This document shows, piece after piece, positions 7,621 through 16,000 of a stretch of DNA of 64,000 nucleotides; position 1 is the first letter of the stretch; each line of letters opens with the position of its first letter. A program made the position numbers and the translations under genes. This stretch comes from Massiliimalia sp050943535 (GTDB lineage Bacteria; Bacillota; Clostridia; Oscillospirales; Ruminococcaceae): positions 186,001 to 250,000 of the forward strand of contig JBMNPJ010000002.1 of NCBI GenBank assembly GCA_050943535.1, written 5' to 3'. Below the pieces are notes generated by a model. The model did not search any database. It saw nothing but the letters and a program-made list of their open reading frames with translations, and had not been told where the DNA came from.

Positions 7621-9108
7621 GTGGCCTATAAAAGCATTACCCGGCGTTGGATTGCCAACAGCTTGGGAGTTGTGCTCCTGGTACTCATTTTCATTGAAAT
7701 AGGCGCAGGTTTTGGAGTGCGCAATTATTATTATTCTTCTGCAGAGGATGCGCTCACCTATAATGCGGATGCGGCCGATCGGGAGATGAACCGTAATAAG
7801 GATACTTCCAAAACTGTATTCCGAAATTTTGTCCGAAATTATGTGGAAACATTTGACTATAAAGACCGAATGGAAATGATGCTGATCGATTATCAGGGTC
7901 AGGTGGTCACGACTTCCAGTGGATTTCCTTTTGAACAGCACGGTGTGCTTCCGGATTATGAACGCGCCATGAATAATATGGATGGTGACGGAATTGGAAA
8001 GTATGTTGGCATAGGGGAAAATGGGGAAAAAATCATGGCGCTGACCATGCGGATTCCCACCTTGAACAGCGGATATTCTGCGGTTCGGTATGTGGTGTCC
8101 CTGGAAAATATTGACCGGGCTATTTTTTGGTTTATGCTGATTCTATCAGGGCTGCTGCTGATGGTACTGGGGTTGATTTTAATTTCCAGTTCCTATTTTA
8201 TCCGCTCGATTGTATTTCCGGTACGGGAACTGGGCGCGGTGGCAAGGGAATTTGCTACCGGAGATATGAGTGCCCGTATTATCAAAAAATCGGATGATGA
8301 GATTGGGGAACTGTGCGACATTATCAACTATATGGCAGATGAAATTCAAGCTTCTGAAAAGATGAAGAATGAGTTTATTTCTTCTGTATCCCATGAACTG
8401 CGCACGCCTTTGACTGCCATTAAGGGCTGGGGCGAAACTTTAATGACGCTGGGCGCCGAAGATACGGTCATGCTCAAAAAGGGAATGCACGTTATTATCA
8501 ATGAAACCGAGCGGCTTTCCAACATGGTGGAAGAACTCTTGGACTTTTCCCGAATGCAGAATGGTCGGTTTACGCTAGTAAAAACCAAAATGGATATTCT
8601 GGCAGAGCTGGGAGATGCAGTGCTGATTTACACCGAACGGGCCAGACGGGATAACATTACCTTAATTTATAACGAACCGGAAAATGTGTCCTATGTATTT
8701 GGAGATAAAAGCCGGTTAAAGCAGGTGTTTATCAATATTATTGATAACGCCCTCAAATACAGTGACAGTGGAGATACGGTAACCGTATCAGTAGAAGAAA
8801 AAGAAGAGTTTATTTGGGTAACCGTAAGCGATACCGGAATTGGAATTGCGCCGGAGGATTTGCCCAAAGTAAAAGAAAAGTTTTATAAAGCCAATTCTAC
8901 CCGCCGAGGGTCTGGGATTGGGCTGGCAGTTGCTACGGAAATTGTACAACTGCATGACGGTGAATTGACAGTAGACAGCCAGTTAAATGTGGGAACAACT
9001 GTGACCATTAAATTGCCTGTAATGCCAAAAGATGATGAGAGAAAAACAGAAATTACCATTAATGATGTGAAAGAGGAAAGGAGCACGGACAGTGCCGAAA
9101 AGCAGTGA
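7621..9108 (+). CDS. HAMP-containing sensor histidine kinase
   Basis: A 495-residue membrane kinase, partner of the upstream response regulator. Transmembrane helix 1 (about 12-32), an extracytoplasmic sensor loop (33-160) and helix 2 (about 163-190) are followed by a HAMP domain, HisKA with phospho-acceptor His258 in VSHELRTPL, and an HATPase domain with N (NIIDNALKYS), G1 (DTGIGI) and G2 (GSGIGLAV) boxes. The GTG at 7621 is placed correctly after AAAGGAAGG; a TTG two codons earlier is too close to that site. The loop resembles no ligand-binding domain I can name. Confidence 0.92.
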   Translation: MAYKSITRRWIANSLGVVLLVLIFIEIGAGFGVRNYYYSSAEDALTYNADAADREMNRNKDTSKTVFRNFVRNYVETFDYKDRMEMMLIDYQGQVVTTSSGFPFEQHGVLPDYERAMNNMDGDGIGKYVGIGENGEKIMALTMRIPTLNSGYSAVRYVVSLENIDRAIFWFMLILSGLLLMVLGLILISSSYFIRSIVFPVRELGAVAREFATGDMSARIIKKSDDEIGELCDIINYMADEIQASEKMKNEFISSVSHELRTPLTAIKGWGETLMTLGAEDTVMLKKGMHVIINETERLSNMVEELLDFSRMQNGRFTLVKTKMDILAELGDAVLIYTERARRDNITLIYNEPENVSYVFGDKSRLKQVFINIIDNALKYSDSGDTVTVSVEEKEEFIWVTVSDTGIGIAPEDLPKVKEKFYKANSTRRGSGIGLAVATEIVQLHDGELTVDSQLNVGTTVTIKLPVMPKDDERKTEITINDVKEERSTDSAEKQ

Positions 9109-10045
9109 ACAGGAAATTCATAAAAGTAAGATCGGGGGACAGGCTCTGATTGAAGGAGTCATGATGCGGGGTGTGCGAAAAACAGCTATGGCAGTTCGTC
9201 TTCCTGATCAGACCATTGATGTAGAAGTGTGGGATACCCGGGGATTGACGGGTGTTCTGGGAATATTAAGTAAAATCCCTTTTGTTCGGGGAATTATCAA
9301 TATGGTGGACAGTTTGGTAACCGGTTATCAGTGCCTGATGAAATCCGCTGATAAAGCAGGTGTAGATCTGGATGAGGAGGAACCTTCCAAACTGGATCGA
9401 TGGCTGGAAGAAAAATTTGGAGATAACCTGGTAAAAGTAATTGGAACCATTGGCGCCGCCTTGGGAATCATTCTGGCTTTGGTACTGTTTTTATTTTTAC
9501 CTGCCGCCGCAGTGTGGGGATTGGATCAATTAGTCTCCTTGGGCGGATGGAAAGGCTTGGTAGAAGGGTTGATTAAAATCCTGATTTTAGTGGGTTATTT
9601 GTGGCTGGTGTCACGGGTAAAAGATATGCGCTGGATGTATGGGTATCACGGTGCGGAACACAAAACCATTGCCTGCTTTGAAGCTGGGCAGGAATTGACC
9701 GTTGAAAATGTGAGAAAGCAAAGCCGTTTTCATCCTCGCTGCGGAACCAGTTTTCTGATTCTGGTGATTTTAGTGAGTATTTTGGTATCCTCCTTTTTGA
9801 CCTGGAACAATCCTTTGATTCGGGCAATCTGTAAATTGCTGCTGCTGCCGGTGGTAGTGGGAGTTGCTTATGAGCTGATTCGGTTGGCAGGGCGTTATGA
9901 TAATCTGCTGACAAAAATTATTTCATGGCCAGGAACAAAATTACAGTATCTGACAACAGAAGAACCTACCGATGCTCAGATTGAGGTAGCCATTGCCGCA
10001 TTCCAGCCGGTTGTACCGGAAAACTTGGAGGAAGATAAATGGTAA
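9092..10045 (+). CDS. DUF1385 membrane protein (YqhQ family)
   Basis: A 317-residue protein opening with the signature GGQALIEGVMMRG of DUF1385 and carrying MYGYHGAEHKTIACFE in the middle and HPRCGTSF later. There are about four hydrophobic segments. The family is conserved next to prmC in many Bacillota, but its biochemical role is not established to my knowledge. The GTG start lies inside the end of the kinase gene (17-nt overlap) with GAAAGGAG upstream, so it is probably translated from the same transcript. Confidence 0.9.
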   Translation: MPKSSEQEIHKSKIGGQALIEGVMMRGVRKTAMAVRLPDQTIDVEVWDTRGLTGVLGILSKIPFVRGIINMVDSLVTGYQCLMKSADKAGVDLDEEEPSKLDRWLEEKFGDNLVKVIGTIGAALGIILALVLFLFLPAAAVWGLDQLVSLGGWKGLVEGLIKILILVGYLWLVSRVKDMRWMYGYHGAEHKTIACFEAGQELTVENVRKQSRFHPRCGTSFLILVILVSILVSSFLTWNNPLIRAICKLLLLPVVVGVAYELIRLAGRYDNLLTKIISWPGTKLQYLTTEEPTDAQIEVAIAAFQPVVPENLEEDKW

Positions 10046-10893
10046 TTAGGGAAGCTTGCGCAAAAGCTGCACAGGCGCTCCAAAAAGCAGGGGTGGAATC
10101 TTCGCTTTTTGAAGCAAGACAGTTGGTTCAGGGAATTCTGAACATCAGTCCGGAACAGCTTCTGCAGGGAGATATCTCCCTTTCTCAGGAGCAGGAGGAA
10201 CAGCTGTCCTTGTGGGTGGAGCGCCGGATTTCCGGTTATCCGCTCCAGTATCTTTTGGGAGAATGGGAGTTCTTTGGCCTGCCCTTTTACGTTGGGGAAG
10301 GAGTGCTGATTCCCAGACAGGATACGGAAACCCTTTGTGAACAAGCGCTTTCTTTTTTAAAGGGAAAGCGGGAACAAAAAGTGATTGACCTGTGTAGCGG
10401 AAGCGGCTGTATTGCTGTAGCAATAGACCATTATGCTCCGGGTAACCAGGTTTATGCTTTGGAAAAATCTTTGGATGCTATAACTTATCTGAAAAGGAAT
10501 ATAGCACGAAACCAAAGCCAGGTGATTCCAGTTGAAAATGATGTGCTAGATCCTATACCGGAGCTGACGGGGTTTGATTTGATTGTGTCCAATCCTCCCT
10601 ATTTAAACCAGGAAGAGATGGAGTCTTTGCAGACAGAGGTGACTTTCGAACCTGAAATGGCATTATATGCGGATCATGACGGATATGATTTTTATGAACA
10701 GATTACCCGGATATGGAAATCCAGGCTGAATCCCGGCGGAATGCTTGCCTATGAAGTAGGGTGGCGACAGGCGCAGAAGGTGATGGAGATTCTGGAAGAA
10801 AACGGGATGGAACAAGTACAGGCAATCCCTGATTTATGCGGAGTTTTGCGGGTGGTAACCGGAATTTCTCCGAAAACCGTTGCAAATACATAA
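10039..10893 (+). CDS. prmC: Release factor glutamine methyltransferase
   Basis: An SAM-dependent N5-glutamine methyltransferase that modifies the GGQ loop of release factors RF1 and RF2. The 284 residues show the N-terminal helical substrate domain, PRQDTETL, the SAM-binding VIDLCSGSGCIAVA segment and the catalytic NPPY at residues 185-188. It overlaps DUF1385 by 7 nt, with GGAGGA before the ATG. In many relatives prfA follows directly; here recA follows instead, and the RF2 gene is at 24.7 kb. Confidence 0.93.
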   Translation: MVIREACAKAAQALQKAGVESSLFEARQLVQGILNISPEQLLQGDISLSQEQEEQLSLWVERRISGYPLQYLLGEWEFFGLPFYVGEGVLIPRQDTETLCEQALSFLKGKREQKVIDLCSGSGCIAVAIDHYAPGNQVYALEKSLDAITYLKRNIARNQSQVIPVENDVLDPIPELTGFDLIVSNPPYLNQEEMESLQTEVTFEPEMALYADHDGYDFYEQITRIWKSRLNPGGMLAYEVGWRQAQKVMEILEENGMEQVQAIPDLCGVLRVVTGISPKTVANT

Positions 10894-11090
10894 ACCATGG
10901 ATTATAATATTTGTTTGAATCCCTGAAAACAACATAACAGGGAGTTCTTAACTCAGCGCAAAAACAGAGTTTACGATGGAGAAACCTGTATTACATAGGA
11001 TAAAAGTTATTATAAAATTACACTGAAAGAGATCAATCAGTTTTTTGGAGAGCCGTTATTATCGGCTGTGTCATAAGGAGGAATTCATTC

Positions 11091-12284
11091 ATGGCAGTAA
11101 AACCAAAAGCAAAGCCGTCTGGACCTGCAGACGGCAACGATAAGAAAAAAGCACTGGAAACAGCGATTACTCAGATTGAAAAACAGTTTGGGAAAGGCGC
11201 TGTTATGAAATTGGGCGAAGCCAAAACCATGAACGTGGATCATATTTCCACTGGTTCTTTGGGGCTTGATATGGCGTTGGGGATCGGCGGTGTTCCCCGT
11301 GGAAGAATTGTCGAGATTTATGGTCCGGAATCTTCCGGTAAAACCACCGTAGCTCTTCAGATTGTGGCGCAGGCACAGAAAGAAGGGGGCGAAGCGGCGT
11401 TCATTGACGTAGAACACGCTTTGGACCCGATTTACGCCAAGGCATTGGGAGTTGACATTGACTCATTGTTGGTATCTCAGCCGGATACCGGGGAGCAGGC
11501 GCTGGAAATTATGGAAGCGCTGATTCGTTCTGGCGCTTTGGACGTTATTGTTTTGGACTCTGTAGCGGCAATGGTTACCCGTGCAGAAATTGAGGGTGAA
11601 ATGGGTTCCAGCCATGTAGGACTGCAGGCAAGACTCATGTCTCAGGCGCTGAGAAAGCTGACTGGTGCGGTTTCCAAAGGAAACTGTGTGGCTATTTTCA
11701 TCAACCAGGTGCGTGAAAAAATTGGTGTGATGTACGGCAATCCGGAAACAACACCAGGTGGACGTGCTTTAAAATTCTATTCTTCTGTGCGGATTGAAGT
11801 GCGCAAAGGGGAAGCGATTAAAAACGGAAGCGAAATTGTAGGGAACAAAACCAAATGTAAGATTGTAAAAAACAAGGTAGCTCCTCCGTTTAAAGAAGTA
11901 ATTTTTGATATTATGTATGGGGAAGGGGTATCCCGGGAAGGGGAAATCCTGGACTTTGCAGTGGATTTGGATATTATCCAGAAAAGCGGTGCCTGGTTTA
12001 ACTATAACGGGGAACGCTTGGGACAGGGCCGCGATAAGGTGAAGAAGCTGCTCAGGGAAAACGAAGCTCTGTGCGAAGAAATTGCGCAGAAGATTCGGGA
12101 TCATCAGCAGGAGGCTATGGATGCTGCATCCAAAGCGGTTGCTTCTTCCAGAGCCGCATCCAAACAGGCTGAGTCTCCGATTCCGGCAGAAGGCGGCAGC
12201 CAGCCTCAGCCTCCTGAAAATCCAAATGGAGGAAAAGACCTGTTCTTGGATATTGACCCATCAGAAGATGATGATTTTGAATAA
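11091..12284 (+). CDS. recA: DNA recombinase RecA
   Basis: An ATP-dependent strand-exchange protein of homologous recombination and SOS co-protease. The 397-residue protein has Walker A GPESSGKT at 78-85, LIVSQPDTGEQ-type core sequences, the MAW-like loop and an unusually long acidic, Pro/Ser-rich tail from about residue 345. AAGGAGG sits at 11074-11080. The 197-nt upstream region has small hairpins (AGCCG/CGGCT at 11051-11067), but I found no convincing LexA box of the GAAC-N4-GTTC type. It is followed directly by its regulator recX. Confidence 0.97.
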   Translation: MAVKPKAKPSGPADGNDKKKALETAITQIEKQFGKGAVMKLGEAKTMNVDHISTGSLGLDMALGIGGVPRGRIVEIYGPESSGKTTVALQIVAQAQKEGGEAAFIDVEHALDPIYAKALGVDIDSLLVSQPDTGEQALEIMEALIRSGALDVIVLDSVAAMVTRAEIEGEMGSSHVGLQARLMSQALRKLTGAVSKGNCVAIFINQVREKIGVMYGNPETTPGGRALKFYSSVRIEVRKGEAIKNGSEIVGNKTKCKIVKNKVAPPFKEVIFDIMYGEGVSREGEILDFAVDLDIIQKSGAWFNYNGERLGQGRDKVKKLLRENEALCEEIAQKIRDHQQEAMDAASKAVASSRAASKQAESPIPAEGGSQPQPPENPNGGKDLFLDIDPSEDDDFE

Positions 12285-12319
12285 TTTTCACTGGATGACA
12301 GGGTGTTTGGAGGCTCTGT

Positions 12320-12970
12320 ATGAAGGTAACTAAAATTGAAAAGAAAAGCCAGACTCGGTATACGGTAGAGGTAGACGGCGAGTATTTCTATATCTTGGAT
12401 CAGGAAATTTTAGAAAATAACCGGATTCAGGTGGGAAGTCAGGTAGATGAAGCTCTGCTGGAGGATTTGAAGCTGCAGGCTGAGCAGCGGAAAGCCCGAG
12501 AGCGGGCATACCATCTGCTTTCTTACCGGGATCATTCCAGCGTGGAATTGTACCGGAAGCTGTGCACCAGCATATCTCCTGAGATTGCAGCCCAAACAGT
12601 GAGCAAAATGCAGGAGCTGGGGCTTTTGAATGATGAGCAGTATGCCCTGCGTCTGGCGGAGTATGGACTGAATACCAAGCTTTGGAGCCAGAGAAAATGT
12701 CTATTTGAAATGCAGAAAAAAGGCATTTCGAAACAGATGGCGGAGGAAGCTTTGGCACAGTGTCAGGTGGAGCCGTATGACCAGATTTTCGCTTTGCTGG
12801 AACAGAAATACTGGAGAAAGCTGGACGGAGACCCGAAAAATGACCGGCGGGTAACCGATGCACTGGTTCGTATGGGGTATTCCTACGGGGAGATCCGCCG
12901 GGCATTAGAAGATTATAAAACGGAAAATGGAATAGAAAAGGATGAAGAGGATCAATGGCAATACGAGTAG
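12320..12970 (+). CDS. recX: Regulatory protein RecX
   Basis: Modulates RecA filament activity. The 216 residues contain three-helix RecX repeats with the conserved AYHLLSYRDHS region and the GLLNDEQYA segment. It lies 35 nt after recA with TTGGAGG before the ATG, and it overlaps the next gene rimO by 16 nt, so recA-recX-rimO is probably one transcript. Confidence 0.92.
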   Translation: MKVTKIEKKSQTRYTVEVDGEYFYILDQEILENNRIQVGSQVDEALLEDLKLQAEQRKARERAYHLLSYRDHSSVELYRKLCTSISPEIAAQTVSKMQELGLLNDEQYALRLAEYGLNTKLWSQRKCLFEMQKKGISKQMAEEALAQCQVEPYDQIFALLEQKYWRKLDGDPKNDRRVTDALVRMGYSYGEIRRALEDYKTENGIEKDEEDQWQYE

Positions 12971-14286
12971 CAATGGCATCTTTGGGATGTCCAAAAAATC
13001 AGATTGACGCAGAGATCATGCTGAAAAAAATTGAGAAAAAAGGGTATAAACTGGTAGGAGATACCGGCAACTGCGATGTAGTAATTGTGAATACCTGCGG
13101 GTTTATTCAGTCTGCTAAAGAAGAAGCTATTCAGGATATTATTGAGTTTATCAACCTGAAAAATGAAGGCAAGATCAAAGCCATCATTGTAACCGGATGT
13201 TTGGCAGAACGGTATCAGCAGGAAATTATGCAGGAAATTCCAGAAGTGGACGCAGTGGTCGGAATCGGTTCCAACAAGGATATTACTCGGGTGATTCAGG
13301 CAGTTCTGGATGGCAAGAAAGTGGAAAAATACGGTCCAAAAACCGACCTGCCTCTGTGCGGAGAACGGGTATTGACCACTTTGCCTTACTATGCTTATTT
13401 AAAAATTGCAGAAGGATGCGACAACTGCTGCAGTTACTGTGCGATTCCTGCTATCCGGGGACGTTTCCGCAGCCGCCCTATGGAAGAGATCATTGAAGAA
13501 GCCAAGTGGCTGGCATCTACCGGAGTCAAAGAACTGATTTTGGTAGCTCAGGATACCACCCGTTACGGAGAGGATCTGTACGGAAGCTATTCTTTGGCAA
13601 AACTGCTTCGGGAGCTTTGCAAAATCGACGGGTTCCGCTGGATCCGAACTCTATACTGCTATCCTGACAAAATCACCGATGAACTGTTGGATGTGGTAGC
13701 CGAGGAAGAAAAGATTGTGAAATACTTGGATATTCCTCTTCAGCACTGCAATGATCAGGTGCTCAAAGCCATGAACCGCCCAATGGGAAAAGAAGCAACG
13801 GTTGCTTTGATCCGCAAAATTCGGGAAAGAATTCCGGGTATTACTCTGCGTACTACTTTGATTGCCGGATTCCCTGGCGAAACAGAAGAACAGTTTGCAG
13901 AACTGGTGGAATTTGTAAAAGAAATGAAGTTTGAACGGCTGGGCTGTTTTGCTTATTCTGAAGAAGAAGGAACCCGAGCTGCAAAAATGGAACCTCAGGT
14001 ACCGGAAAAAATCCGTCAGCGCCGTGCGGAAATCATTATGGAAGAACAGATGACCATTATGACCCGGGACAATGAACGGAAAATGGATACCGAAATTGAA
14101 GTTGTTCTGGAAGGTGTTGACAAATTGGCAGAGTGCTATTTTGGCCGCAGTGCCGCAGATGCACCGGATATTGACGGCAAGGTATTCTTTACCTCCGAAC
14201 AGAAGAAACACACCTTGGGGGACTTTGTCCGGGTACAGGTAACCGACGTGTGTGATTATGACCTGGTTGGGGAAGAAATTTTATAA
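12955..14286 (+). CDS. rimO: Ribosomal protein S12 methylthiotransferase
   Basis: A radical-SAM enzyme that adds a methylthio group to the conserved Asp of ribosomal protein S12. The 443 residues comprise the N-terminal UPF0004 domain (ASLGCPKNQIDAE with its cluster cysteines), the radical-SAM core with C155-x3-C159-x2-C162, and a C-terminal TRAM domain (about 375-443). The SLGCPKN start separates RimO from MiaB. GAGG precedes the ATG within recX. Confidence 0.95.
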   Translation: MAIRVAMASLGCPKNQIDAEIMLKKIEKKGYKLVGDTGNCDVVIVNTCGFIQSAKEEAIQDIIEFINLKNEGKIKAIIVTGCLAERYQQEIMQEIPEVDAVVGIGSNKDITRVIQAVLDGKKVEKYGPKTDLPLCGERVLTTLPYYAYLKIAEGCDNCCSYCAIPAIRGRFRSRPMEEIIEEAKWLASTGVKELILVAQDTTRYGEDLYGSYSLAKLLRELCKIDGFRWIRTLYCYPDKITDELLDVVAEEEKIVKYLDIPLQHCNDQVLKAMNRPMGKEATVALIRKIRERIPGITLRTTLIAGFPGETEEQFAELVEFVKEMKFERLGCFAYSEEEGTRAAKMEPQVPEKIRQRRAEIIMEEQMTIMTRDNERKMDTEIEVVLEGVDKLAECYFGRSAADAPDIDGKVFFTSEQKKHTLGDFVRVQVTDVCDYDLVGEEIL

Positions 14287-14315
14287 TATAGTGAGCAGAG
14301 AAAGGATTTGTAAAT

Positions 14316-14876
14316 ATGAATTTACCAAATAAACTGACTGTACTGCGGATTATTATGGTACCGTTTTTTGTATTGTTTTTGCTGGTGGACGGAATTCCGT
14401 ATCATTATCTGTGGGCGCTGCTTGTTTTTGCGGCAGCATCCATTACCGACTGTTTGGACGGCAAAATTGCCCGTAAGTATAATCTGATTACCAATTTCGG
14501 AAAGTTTTTGGATCCGCTGGCAGATAAAGTGCTGGTGCTGGCTGCCATGATTGGATTTATTGAACTGGGGCTTTCCAGCAGCGTTGTTGTAATTATTGTC
14601 ATTGCCAGAGAATTTTTGGTTACCTCTTTACGTCTGGTTGCTGCCAGCGATGGTACCGTGATTGCTGCCAGCATTTACGGAAAGGTAAAAACTGTGTCTC
14701 AGATGGTATCTATTGTAGGCATTCTGTTATTAGAATCCATCAATCAGTTTGTCACCATTGGTTTTGACATTGCTCTGCTCAGCAATATTCTTATGTGGAT
14801 TACAGCAGTCATCACGGTGATTTCCGGTGTGGATTACCTGCTGAAAAATAAGTCCTGTATTAATACTACTAAATAA
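14316..14876 (+). CDS. pgsA: CDP-diacylglycerol-glycerol-3-phosphate phosphatidyltransferase
   Basis: A membrane enzyme making phosphatidylglycerophosphate, the first committed step to phosphatidylglycerol. The 186 residues span about five to six helices and include the CDP-alcohol phosphatidyltransferase signature from residue 45 (DCLDGKIAR followed by GKFLDPLADK). It lies 29 nt after rimO and ends the recA-recX-rimO-pgsA run. Confidence 0.94.
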   Translation: MNLPNKLTVLRIIMVPFFVLFLLVDGIPYHYLWALLVFAAASITDCLDGKIARKYNLITNFGKFLDPLADKVLVLAAMIGFIELGLSSSVVVIIVIAREFLVTSLRLVAASDGTVIAASIYGKVKTVSQMVSIVGILLLESINQFVTIGFDIALLSNILMWITAVITVISGVDYLLKNKSCINTTK

Positions 14877-14891
14877 GTTTAAAATTAACTC

Positions 14892-14920
14892 TTGCCACTT
14901 TTTTAAATTTATGCTATAGT
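14892..14920 (+). promoter_or_regulatory. Promoter of the cysE-cysS leader
   Basis: TTGCCA (14892-14897) and TATAGT (14915-14920) with 17-bp spacing and a TGC extension before the -10. The predicted start near 14927 gives a leader of about 345 nt. Confidence 0.75.
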
Positions 14921-14926
14921 AATAGT

Positions 14927-15234
14927 GTGTTTTAGAGTCTGGAACTTTTTCAGAGTATAGAACATAAAATATAGAAATGCTTTGAGGGAAAAGAGTAGCA
15001 TTTGGGAAATGCCAAAAGAGAGCGGAGCTCATTGGGCTGAAAGGCGCCGCAGGCGAGTACTGGTGTGAAGTGCGTTCCTGAGCATACTGGGGGAAACCAG
15101 TGGGGAGTATCACAGTACGTATGTCCTGCGTTAAAGGAATATGAGTAACAAATCGAAGTGGAACCGTGGCATAGACAGCCGCCTTCAGATAAACCCTGTT
15201 TGGGTTTTCTGGGGCGGTTTTTTTAATGGCTTGT
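14927..15234 (+). promoter_or_regulatory. T-box leader, probable cysteine specificity
   Basis: A tRNA-sensing attenuator upstream of cysE and cysS. Visible parts are an AGTA S-turn element in the stem I 5' side near 14995, AGAGAG with a GGCTGAAAG-type distal region (15016-15046), a candidate specifier TGC at 15071-15073 preceded by GAA(G), the T-box sequence GAAGTGGAACCGTGG (15155-15169) and a terminator at 15178-15234. TGC is a cysteine codon, matching the downstream serine acetyltransferase and cysteinyl-tRNA synthetase. Uncharged tRNA-Cys would favour the antiterminator. The specifier reading was done by eye. Confidence 0.88.
15178..15234 (+). terminator. T-box regulated terminator
   Basis: Stem CCGCC..AGATAAACCC / GGGTTTTCT..GGCGG with loop TGTT, followed by seven T residues (15228-15234). 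Its 5' arm begins just after the T-box sequence, as expected for the antiterminator switch. Confidence 0.88.
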
Positions 15235-15271
15235 TTTGCTTCACTGCGCTCAAAGAAAGAGAGGTATTTTT

Positions 15272-15943
15272 ATGTTCAAAAACATTCGTTATGATTTAAA
15301 TGCGTATCAAAGCCGGGACCCTGCCGCACGGAGCAAGTTTGAGATTTTTTTGCTGTACTCCGGATTTCATGCGGTATTTTGGTATCGTTTGTCCCATTGG
15401 TTTTTTCTGCATAACTGCTTTTTTCTGGCGCGGCTGGTGTCACAGCTGACCAAGTTTTTTACAGGAATTGAAATTCATCCAGGTGCTACTATCGGCAAAG
15501 GTTTGGTGATTGACCATGGAAGCGGAGTGGTCATTGGAGAAACTGCCGTTGTAGGAGATGACTGTACCCTGTATCAAGGGGTAACCCTGGGCGGTACCGG
15601 AAAAGATACCGGCAAGCGGCATCCTACTTTGGGAAATAACGTACTGGTAGGGAGCGGAGCCAAGGTGCTGGGTCCTTTTACAGTAGGGGATAACAGCAAA
15701 ATTGCTTCTAATGCCGTAGTGCTCAAAGAAATTCCGCCGGATTCCACTGCAGTCGGTGTGCCGGCCAGAGTGGTGCGTCAGGGCGGAAAACGAATTGCTG
15801 GAGATTTGGATCAGGTTCATGTACCGGATCCGGTATCACAGGAAATGAGCCGTATGGCATCTGAAATTTCTAACCTGCAGGCGGAGGTTGCCCAATTAAA
15901 GCAGCTTTTGGAACAATCTGTACAGGACAGGCAAAATCAGTAA
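15272..15943 (+). CDS. cysE: Serine O-acetyltransferase
   Basis: Acetylates serine to O-acetylserine, the committed step of cysteine synthesis. The 223-residue form has a short N-terminal helical domain and a left-handed beta-helix of hexapeptide repeats (about 70-175) containing HPGATIGKG, DHGSGVVIGETAVVG and the GGTGKDTGKRHP loop, then a coiled-coil-like tail. The ATG at 15272 follows GAAAGAGAGG; an earlier in-frame TTG has no site. It is the first gene after the cysteine T-box. Confidence 0.94.
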   Translation: MFKNIRYDLNAYQSRDPAARSKFEIFLLYSGFHAVFWYRLSHWFFLHNCFFLARLVSQLTKFFTGIEIHPGATIGKGLVIDHGSGVVIGETAVVGDDCTLYQGVTLGGTGKDTGKRHPTLGNNVLVGSGAKVLGPFTVGDNSKIASNAVVLKEIPPDSTAVGVPARVVRQGGKRIAGDLDQVHVPDPVSQEMSRMASEISNLQAEVAQLKQLLEQSVQDRQNQ

Positions 15944-16000
15944 TCATTCAGGATAAAATAGAAAGAAGAGAAAGGAATGCCCAAACGGGCAGGTGACGTT

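Noticed and set aside
10894..11090. LexA/SOS box upstream of recA
   Set aside because: GAGTTCTTAACTC at about 10941 is a dyad but does not fit the GAAC-N4-GTTC consensus; I could not support a LexA site.
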